Assembly: GCF_003672135.1 (NCBI RefSeq)
Contig: NC_039518.1
Coordinates: forward strand, 5,892,136 to 5,956,135
From: Ooceraea biroi
Taxonomy: Eukaryota > Arthropoda > Insecta > Hymenoptera > Formicidae
Length of the DNA: 64,000 nt
Direction: 5' to 3'
The notes beneath the pieces were generated by a model. The model did not search any database, had not been told where the DNA came from, and saw only the letters and a list, made by a program, of their open reading frames with translations. This document shows, piece after piece, positions 56,121 to 64,000 of the stretch. Numbering within the stretch: the stretch's first letter is position 1; the number at the start of each line of letters is the position of its first letter. The translations under genes and the position numbers were made by a program.

Positions 56121-57526
56121 TATATCTGTGTGTGTGTGTTTCCTTGTGGACTTTGGCGGCAATTCCTCTTGCAGCGAGACACGTCGCGAGAGTTATTAAA
56201 CCGCTCGCTGTCTTTGATCGTGATAAAACCGCCGTCCACGAAAGATTACATAAACGTTCGCGTAGGCGCGCTAACACAGCCATCGTCGACACGAGACGCT
56301 GGCTGGCGATTCCAGAAATTGCTTCGCTCTCTGATGGCCGGTCGTAAAAGTCCGGAAAGTCAGTCAGTCAGGCTTCACCACATCATTGCGATTCGTTTGC
56401 TGATATCATTGACGTAGCACAATACGAGCGCAAGCACACCTTATGGACAACCACATGCAATTGCGTTCGACCTCTCGTGCGAGCAGATCTTCTTAAAAAG
56501 AACCTTGTCGTCAACATTTTTATGAGCTTACCTTGACTTTTCTTCCGAGTTTCCTTCACGACGGAGAGTCGTATATCTTATTCTGCGCCAGAATACAAAA
56601 AAATGGAAGTGCTGAGAGCTACAGAAAAACTCCATCTCTTTCTTCCTACTTCTCTCTCTCTCTCTCTCTTTGTCCCTTTTTCTTGCGTGCATCAGAAACA
56701 CCACAGGATGTTTGTGCAATCTTTAACGCCTCTGACCATATATCTAGCCATAAATACATTAGGCCGTGGTCCAGGTCCAAAGTGAGAGACTCGACTAACT
56801 CCTGAAAAATCGTGGGAGGAGGAGATCACGTGTTCGGTCAGGTTCTTCCGGTAGTCCCGGGAAATCGTCCTTGGAAGAATGATTGCGCGACCCCTACCGA
56901 CCCGCCCGTTTCGTCATGCTTTCGCCGCATTGCCTTCCTGGTGGCTTCCTCGCGGGGTTCCCTCTTTATCGCTAATCAGACATAAAGGCGGAAGCTGGAT
57001 GAACTCACCAATGCCCGCAGCTGCTATTTGTCTAAGTTCATTGTGGCCGCTCCTGGAAACCGAGCCCTGACATTTCGCATTATCTCAGCATCAGCCGAGA
57101 AGGCGTTAATGATGAATGCATGCTTCGGTGCCTGTATATAGTCCAAACGCGTGATTCGACGGTTTCATTCATGCGACCACGGTGAGTCGATCGAAGTTGT
57201 TCTCGCGCTGTGGCGCTCTCAGATGCCTGTTACGCAATTTCGCTCTGCGCGGCGCGCGTAATATTCAAATAAATATTGAAACCCTGATATGTCGACTAAC
57301 AAGTATCGTATGTGTGCGCGCAATCTCTTATCCGCAGGAAATAAAACGACGGGACCGTCGTGCTCCGCGCGAGCGTCGACGAGTGACCAGAGCGCAGTTC
57401 TCTCGTGGCGCCTGCATAAATTACGTGCATCGCGCTTTACGACCGTTACGAGCGAGTGTGTATGCACGTCTAAACCCTTCCTTCTCTCTCTCTTTCTCTT
57501 TAATATTATTTTCTCTCGCTCCAGTC
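56121..57526. other. No gene recognised
   Basis: Simple repeats at about 56127-56140 (TG), 56650-56668 (TC) and 57480-57510 (TC). Frames overlap and match nothing I know. Confidence 0.4.
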
Positions 57527-57528
57527 TA

Positions 57529-58288
57529 CAGGGTGTCCCGGGTTTTAACCGACAAACTGCGGGAGCATATTCTACTAGTGGAAATAAGAAAAAATTCTTA
57601 TATCGAGTTTGCTTAGAAATGCTTTATTACAAAGTTATAAACCAATATTGAAAAGAAATATGAGATAAGTAACAACGGAACATAGTGTAGAATTTGGAAG
57701 GTCGAAGATGTTACGTTATGTGTATTCACATGTATTCATGTTCACTATGTTGAAACGATTCAGTATGATTGTTACTTTCACAACAGTAGCTGTTAGATTT
57801 CAATCGTCGTGTGAACTAGCAATTACTATCAGAATGCCAAAAGTGTTTTCAAATGAGGAATACACCGATACTCATTTCGTGTACGGATTCTGTGACGGAA
57901 ATGCACGAGCTGCCGTACGAGAGTATCAACGTAGATTTCCTAACAGGAGAGTACCAGATAGATTTAAAGCAACGAATTACTAATTCAGTTACTGAGATGC
58001 AACAAAATTTTCAGGAATGTCGTACTGTAACAAATTCTGTACTACGTCGATGTCTAGCTTGTATCGATGCGCAAGGACAACATTTTGAAATGCGTCACTA
58101 AATCGTTGCGTACATAATTTTTATTTTTGTGAAAAAATTCGTTGTTACTTATCTCATATTTCTTTTCAATATTGGTTTATAACTTTGTAATAAAGCATTT
58201 CTAAGCAAACTCGATATAAGAATTTTTTCTTATTTCCACTAGTAGAATATGCTCCCGCAGTCTGTCGGTTAAAACCCGGGACACCCTG
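57529..58288 (+). mobile_element. Array F copy 1, both ends (760 bp)
   Basis: The terminal inverted repeats of 149 bp match nearly perfectly. The left arm reads AAACTGCGGGAGC, matching the right arm of copy 6 but not its own right arm (CCCGCAGTCTG). Confidence 0.87.
57834..58101 (+). pseudogene. DUF4817-type transposase reduced to its two ends
   Basis: The N-terminus MPKVFSNEEYTDTHFVYGF, then CDGNARAAVREYQRRFPNRRVPDR, is the helix-turn-helix of DUF4817 transposons. Soon after comes a stop, then in another frame a C-terminal piece ending QGQHFEMRH that corresponds to the conserved GGHHFE-type tail. The whole catalytic domain is gone. The other five copies have the same structure with small differences. 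Confidence 0.78.
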
Positions 58289-58290
58289 TA

Positions 58291-58975
58291 TATATATACA
58301 TAATGATTAATTAATATGAATATTATAAACCAATATTGAAAAGAAATATGAGATAAGTAACAACGGAACATAGTGTAGAATTTGGAAGGTCGAAGATGTT
58401 ACGTTATGTGTATTCACATGTATTCATGTTCACTATGTTGAAACGATTCAGTATGATTGTTACTTTCACAACAGTAGCTGTTAGATTTCAATCGTCGTGT
58501 GAACTAGCAATTACTATCAGAATGCCAAAAGTGTTTTCAAATGAGGAATACACCGATATTCATTTCGTGTACGGATTCTGTGACGGAAATGCACGAGCTG
58601 CCGCACGAGAGTATCAACGTAGATTTCCTAACAGGAGAGTACCAGATAGATTTAAAGCAACGAATTGCTAATTCAGTTACTGAGATGCAACAAAATTTCA
58701 GGAATGTCGTACTGTAACAAATTCTGTACTACGTCGATGTCTAGCTTGTATCGATGCGCAAGGACAACATTTTGAAATGCGTCACTAAATCGGTGCGTAC
58801 ATAATTTTTATTTTTGTGAAAAAATCCGTTGTTACTTATCTCATATTTCTTTTCAATATTGGTTTATAACTTTGTAATAAAGCATTTCTAAGCAAACTCG
58901 ATATAAGAATTTTTTCTTATTTCCACTAGTAGAATATGCTCCCGCAGTCTGTCGGTTAAAACCCGGGACACCCTG
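58291..58975 (+). mobile_element. Array F copy 2 with spacer
   Basis: Spacer then left-truncated copy. Shares a one-base loss (AAAATTTCAGG near 58691) with copy 3 and ATTGCTAA with copies 3 and 4. Confidence 0.82.
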
Positions 58976-58977
58976 TA

Positions 58978-59662
58978 TATATATACATAATGATTAATTA
59001 ATATGAATATTATAAACCAATATTGAAAAGAAATATGAGATAAGTAACAACGGAACATAGTGTAGAATTTGGAAGGTCGAAGATGTTACGTTATGTGTAT
59101 TCACATGTATTCATGTTCACTATGTTGAAACGATTCAGTATGATTGTTACTTTCACAACAGTAGCTGTTAGATTTCAATCGTCGTGTGAACTAGCAATTA
59201 CTATCAGAATGCCAAAAGTGTTTTCAAATGAGGAATACACCGATATTCATTTCGTGTACGGATTCTGTGACGGAAATGCACGAGCTGCCGCACGAGAGTA
59301 TCAACGTAGATTTCCTAACAGGAGAGTACCAGATAGATTTAAAGCAACGAATTGCTAATTCAGTTACTGAGATGCAACAAAATTTCAGGAATGTCGTACC
59401 GTAACAAATTCTGTACTACGTCGATGTCTAGCTTGTATCGATGCGCAAGGACAACATTTTGAAATGCGTCACTAAATCGTTGCGTACATAATTTTTATTT
59501 TTGTGAAAAAATCCGTTGTTACTTATCTCATATTTCTTTTCAATATTGGTTTATAACTTTGTAATAAAGCATTTCTAAGCAAACTCGATATAAGAATTTT
59601 TTCTTATTTCCACTAGTAGAATATGCTCCCGCAGTCTGTCGGTTAAAACCCGGGACACCCTG
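58978..59662 (+). mobile_element. Array F copy 3 with spacer
   Basis: Closest to copy 2, with the same AAAATTTCAGG loss. Confidence 0.82.
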
Positions 59663-59664
59663 TA

Positions 59665-60348
59665 TATATATACATAATGATTAATTAATATGAATATTAT
59701 AAACCAATATTGAAAAGAAATATGAGATAAGTAACAACGGAACATAGTGTAGAATTTGGAAGGTCGAAGATGTTTACGTTATGTGTATTCACATGTATTC
59801 ATGTTCACTATGTTGAAACGATTCAGTATGATTGTTACTTTCACAACAGTAGCTGTTAGATTTCAATCGTCGTGTGAACTAGCAATTACTATCAGAATGC
59901 CAAAAGTGTTTTCAAATGAGGAATACACCGATATTCATTTCGTGTACGGATTCTGTGACGGAAATGCACGAGCTGCCGTACGAGAGTATCAACGTAGATT
60001 TCCTAACAGGAGAGTACCAGATAGATTTAAAGCAACGAATTGCTAATTCAGTTACTGAGATGCAACAAAATTTTCAGGAATGTCGTACTGTAACAAATTC
60101 TGTACTACGTCGATGTCTAGCTTGTATCGATGCGCAAGGACATTTTGAAATGCGTCACTAAATCGTTGTGTACATAATTTTTATTTTTGTGAAAAAATCC
60201 GTTGTTACTTATCTCATATTTCTTTTCAATATTGGTTTATAACTTTGTAATAAAGCATTTCTAAGCAAACTCGATATAAGAATTTTTTCTTATTTCCACT
60301 AGTAGAATATGCTCCCGCAGTCTGTCGGTTAAAACCCGGGACACCCTG
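59665..60348 (+). mobile_element. Array F copy 4 with spacer
   Basis: Shares a 3-base loss (AAGGACATTTTG near 60135) and GTTGTGTACAT with copy 6, and the GATGTTTACG extra T with copies 5 and 6. Confidence 0.82.
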
Positions 60349-60350
60349 TA

Positions 60351-61037
60351 TATATATACATAATGATTAATTAATATGAATATTATAAACCAATATTGAA
60401 AAGAAATATGAGATAAGTAACAACGGAACATAGTGTAGAATGTGGAAGGTCGAAGATGTTTACGTTATGTGTATTCACATGTATTCATGTTCACTATGTT
60501 GAAACGATTCAGTATGATTGTTACTTTCACAACAGTAGCTGTTAGATTTCAATCGTCGTGTGAACTAGCAATTACTATCAGAATGCCAAAAGTGTTTTCA
60601 AATGAGGAATACACCGATATTCATTTCGTGTACGGATTCTGTGACGGAAATGCACGAGCTGCCGTACGAGAGTATCAACGTAGATTTCCTAACAGGAGAG
60701 TACCAGATAGATTTAAAGCAACGAATTACTAATTCAGTTACTGAGATGCAACAAAATTTTCAGGAATGTCGTACTGTAACAAATTCTGTACTACGTCGAT
60801 GTCTAGCTTGTATCGATGCGCAAGGACAACATTTTGAAATGCGTCACTAAATCGTTGCGTACATAATTTTTATTTTTGTGAAAAAATTCGTTGTTACTTA
60901 TCTCATATTTCTTTTCAATATTGGTTTATAACTTTGTAATAAAGCATTTCTAAGCAAACTCGATATAAGAATTTTTTCTTATTTCCACTAGTAGAATATG
61001 CTCCCGCAGTCTGTCGGTTAAAACCCGGGACACCCTG
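60351..61037 (+). mobile_element. Array F copy 5 with spacer
   Basis: Lacks the 3-base loss; resembles copy 1 in its C-terminal part (AAGGACAACATTTTG, GAAAAAATTCG) but has GAATGTGGAAGG like copy 6. Confidence 0.82.
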
Positions 61038-61039
61038 TA

Positions 61040-61723
61040 TATATATACATAATGATTAATTAATATGAATATTATAAACCAATATTGAAAAGAAATATGA
61101 GATAAGTAACAACGGAACATAGTGTAGAATGTGGAAGGTCGAAGATGTTTACGTTATGTGTATTCACATGTATTCATGTTCACTATGTTGAAACGATTCA
61201 GTATGATTGTTACTTTCACAACAGTAGCTGTTAGATTTCAATCGTCGTGTGAACTAGCAATTACTATCAGAATGCCAAAAGTGTTTTCAAATGAGGAATA
61301 CACCGATATTCATTTCGTGTACGGATTCTGTGACGGAAATGCACGAGCTGCCGTACGAGAGTATCAACGTAGATTTCCTAACAGGAGAGTACCAGATAGA
61401 TTTAAAGCAACGAATTACTAATTCAGTTACTGAGATGCAACAAAATTTTCAGGAATGTCGTACTGTAACAAATTCTGTACTACGTCGATGTCTAGCTTGT
61501 ATCGATGCGCAAGGACATTTTGAAATGCGTCACTAAATCGTTGTGTACATAATTTTTATTTTTGTGAAAAAATCCGTTGTTACTTATCTCATATTTCTTT
61601 TCAATATTGGTTTATAACTTTGTAATAAAGCATTTCTAAGCAAACTCGATATAAGAATTTTTTCTTATTTCCACTAGTAGAATATGCTCCCGCAGTTTGT
61701 CGGTTAAAACCCGGGACACCCTG
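61040..61723 (+). mobile_element. Array F copy 6 with spacer, terminal right end
   Basis: Its right arm reads CCCGCAGTTTG, pairing with the left arm of copy 1. It is followed by TA and then unrelated CpG-rich DNA rather than the spacer. Confidence 0.82.
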
Positions 61724-61725
61724 TA

Positions 61726-62862
61726 TATACGTGCGTACAACCCGCGCGCGTGTACGCGAGGCCGTGCGGATAATTCAGTAACGGCAAGAGTCGGCGCGAA
61801 GCTACTTTCGATCCAAGTGCTGCTCGTTGAAAGCCGTTCGAGTGGCGAGATTAAATCGAATCGCGGTGAGCTCGTACGCGGGTACATCGATAAAGGGAAT
61901 TCCTCCGCGCGGGGGCCCGGTACGCGCGTTTTATTGGCGTTAATAAATTTCACGCCGGCGGAGGCGGACGGAAACCGCGCGCGGCTCGCTCGTTAGCACG
62001 CGAAAATTTAGCGCGGTAATCCGATATAGCCATCGTACATACGATAGTAAGGACGTCGCGCCGGCGAAAAACTGACAAATCGCTCGCGCGGATCGTCCAT
62101 CAAAATCACTCCGGCACTCCGGGCGTCTGATTTGCATTAATAATTTCATCCAACGCAAACCAACGCGCCGCGAAAAGTTATGACGGTGATTCGCGGGTTT
62201 CCATGGGACGAGTACGCGCGTGAAAAACGCCCGCCGCCGAAGAAATATCGTGTTCTTCCCGCCGCACAGTGGGAGAAAAGGCTCTGTTTCTGGACAAAAA
62301 TCTACCGACAGTCCAATTTTCAACCGATTTGACAAATTTTTGTTTTAACTTACTCGTTATGAGTTCCTCTATAACGTATTACTGCTAATTTTTCAAGATA
62401 AAGCTGAAATTCAAAATGGCGCATTCATTATGGTGGTCAAACATATTAAACTCCCGTGATGGTGAATATATTACCTACGTATATACAGATTTTTAGAGTC
62501 ACTAAATACGAATCTGAGATCAAATTGTTTAAATTCAGAATAACATTCGATATGGCAGTTAAGAAAAACGAAATTTTTCATTATTCAGTAATCTGCACAG
62601 AAATTGATATCTAAGTTTCTGGGATCGCTAATTACAAATCCGTAATCTATATTTCAATTTTTAACGAGTGACTGAATTTTACTTTATTAAAGTATTTTAT
62701 TAATAACGCAATACTTACTCCCTTTTACCACAAGATATGTAAAAATGTATATGTGTGCGCGCGCGCGCGCGTGTGTTGTGTGTGTAAAAGGGTTCTTATC
62801 TATCTTTTTATGCTTTTTGTGGTTTTGTTTTTTTATTTTTATATATTTTAAATCTGTATATA
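61726..62862. other. No gene recognised; piggyBac-like module relics
   Basis: CpG-rich to about 62280. From about 62395 to 62680 there are diverged copies of the modules found in the element at 13690-14509 (AAATTCAAAATGGCG near 62410, ATACGAATCTGAGATCAAAT near 62508), but no TTAA-flanked ends. A CG/TG microsatellite lies at 62752-62786. Confidence 0.5.
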
Positions 62863-64000
62863 TTAGGTTGGTGCAAATGAAATGGCCGTTTTTCTTATTT
62901 TAAACTTCTCACCTTTGTAGTTCACCTTTCTTCCGCGCCGACAGCGCTGTATGTATACTATATCAAAAGTACATTTCCCGCGCGTGAATTTGTATACATA
63001 ATCTGACTTTTTTAGTAGGATAGTGGTTGTTGAAATTCATGTTTATGTCAAGATGGAAAATAAGGTAATTCGAATAATTTCTTTGTACGAGTTCAAACTC
63101 GGTCATAGTGCGGCCCTGGCAACGCGAAATATTAATACGGCTTTCGGCGAAGGTTCCGCGAATGAAAGAAGAACGAGGCGTTGGTTTGAAAAGTTTCGAT
63201 CTGGAGACGCAAACCTTGACAATTTGCCTCGTGGACATGCACCTTTCGTCATTGATGACACTATTTTAAAGGACATGATCGAAGTGGATCCGACATTAAC
63301 AGTTCGAGAGGTTGCAGAAAGGCTCAATGTTCATCACTCAACTGTCGTCAGACATTTACGAAGGCTGGGAAAAGTGAAGAAATTGGATAAATGGGTTCCC
63401 CATGAATTGACGGAGAGAGACAAAATAAGACGTTTAGAAACCTGCATTTCTTTGCTTTCCCGGCATAATAATGATGGAATATTGCACAGAATTGTGACGT
63501 GCGATGAAAAATGGATATTATATGATAACCGTCGACGATCTGCACAGTGGCTGAATGTGAATGAGCCTCCAAAACGTATGCCAAAGCCGAACCTTCATCC
63601 CAAAAAGATTATGGTTTCAGTATGGTGGTCAAGTAAGGGAATCGTGCATTATTCATTTAACAAACAAGGTGAGGCTATAAACGCTGATAAATACTGTCAG
63701 GAAATTGACGTTACGTATGCAAACCTGTGCGCTCAACAGCCGGCATTGGTCAATAGACATGGTGTATTGTTACTTCACGATAATGCTAGGCCACACGTTG
63801 CAAAAAAGACCATAAAAAAATTATCCAAGTTAAACATCGAAGTTCTCCCTCATCCTCCTTATTCTCCAGATATTTCACCGACTGATTATCATTTGTTCAA
63901 ACATTTGGATGGGTTTCTAACTGGAAAAGTTTTCCAAGAAGAAAAGCGTGTAAAGGATGCATTCCATGAGTTCATCGGCTCTCGTTCTTCAGATTTTTTT
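62863..64000 (+). mobile_element. Cecropia-type mariner, cut by the window edge
   Basis: The left end TTAGGTTGGTGCAAATGAAA is preceded by TA (62861-62862). The tip resembles that of the Hsmar1-like mariners (TTAGGT...GCAAA). The right end lies beyond the window. Confidence 0.87.
63053..64000 (+). CDS. Cecropia-subfamily mariner transposase, open to window edge
   Basis: 316 codons from ATG 63053 (MENKVIRIISLYEFKLGH) with no stop before the window ends; mariner proteins are about 340-350 residues, so only the last 25-35 are missing. In order: first helix-turn-helix with TRNINTAFGEGSANE and WFEKFRSGD; second helix-turn-helix with VREVAERLNVHHSTVVRHL; linker KKLDKWVPHELTERD; then the catalytic domain with CDEKWILYDN, LHDNARPHVAK and SPTDYHLFKHL. 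All three Asp are present with 34 residues between the last two. This is the best candidate in the window for an active transposase. I translated it by hand from the sequence. Confidence 0.9.
   Translation, partial: MENKVIRIISLYEFKLGHSAALATRNINTAFGEGSANERRTRRWFEKFRSGDANLDNLPRGHAPFVIDDTILKDMIEVDPTLTVREVAERLNVHHSTVVRHLRRLGKVKKLDKWVPHELTERDKIRRLETCISLLSRHNNDGILHRIVTCDEKWILYDNRRRSAQWLNVNEPPKRMPKPNLHPKKIMVSVWWSSKGIVHYSFNKQGEAINADKYCQEIDVTYANLCAQQPALVNRHGVLLLHDNARPHVAKKTIKKLSKLNIEVLPHPPYSPDISPTDYHLFKHLDGFLTGKVFQEEKRVKDAFHEFIGSRSSDFF

Larger units (their letters stand above)
57529..61723 (+). mobile_element. Array F: six tandem copies of a deleted DUF4817-type element
   Basis: Outer ends CAGGGTGTCCCGGGTTTTAA inverted, TA on both sides (57527-57528, 61724-61725). 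The period is about 687 bp. Only the first copy has the whole left arm; the next five start at TTATAAACCAATATTG about 108 bp into the left arm and are separated by the same AT-rich spacer of about 34 bp (TATATATACATAATGATTAA...). Every copy has a full right arm of about 149 bp. Confidence 0.88.

Noticed and set aside
27046..61723. CRISPR array
   Set aside because: The regular repeats have units of 0.7-1.2 kb with transposon ends and transposase code, not short repeats with unique spacers.

Overview
This window looks like insect nuclear DNA, most likely a hymenopteran and probably an ant. It is CpG-rich between transposons, shows no bacterial-style gene packing, and holds mariner/Tc1-type (ITm) transposons of several subfamilies common in ants. 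That assignment is an inference. I found no host protein-coding gene I could support; exons of intron-rich genes could be missed. Nearly everything recognisable is a transposable element or a repeat.

Layout: 1070-4674, three-unit head-to-tail mariner array A (+). 6914-7578, a miniature LTR element (TRIM). 9428-11905, two-unit mariner array B (-). 13690-14509, a TTAA-flanked piggyBac-like non-autonomous element. 15562-17567, a DUF4817-type DDE element with 41 residues between the last two Asp and a head-to-head structure. 18486-22797, three copies of an unnamed repeat, two of them forming a 372-bp inverted repeat, with a cecropia-type mariner at 19159-20443. 24481-24689, a mariner MITE. 27046-35454, eight-unit mariner array C (-). 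37536-41296, mauritiana-type mariner array D (+), facing array E (-, 52475-55529) across a unique segment P-Q. P-Q appears twice (41299-44210 and 47455-52731), separated by error-rich sequence and a 100-N gap, so 44211-50842 is probably misassembled. 55540-56118, a near-perfect foldback element. 57529-61723, six tandem copies of a deleted DUF4817 element. 62863-end, a cecropia-type mariner whose transposase reading frame is open to the window edge.

The most interesting signal is shared by four unrelated mariner families. Each forms a head-to-tail array in which only the outermost copy keeps its left (5') end. Each L-truncated unit that follows begins immediately after the previous copy's right end and a TA, at a TA dinucleotide inside the element (arrays D and E carry extra microhomology joints). 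TA is the mariner target, so these R-end/TA/internal-TA joints look like transposase-made self-insertions (autointegration circles, or nested insertion followed by loss of the duplicated left arm) that were then amplified. In arrays A, D and E the left-truncated units share variants absent from the complete copy, so simple local duplication of the complete copy does not explain them. The alternative of assembly error must be tested with long reads, especially in 30.9-31.8 kb and 44.2-50.8 kb.
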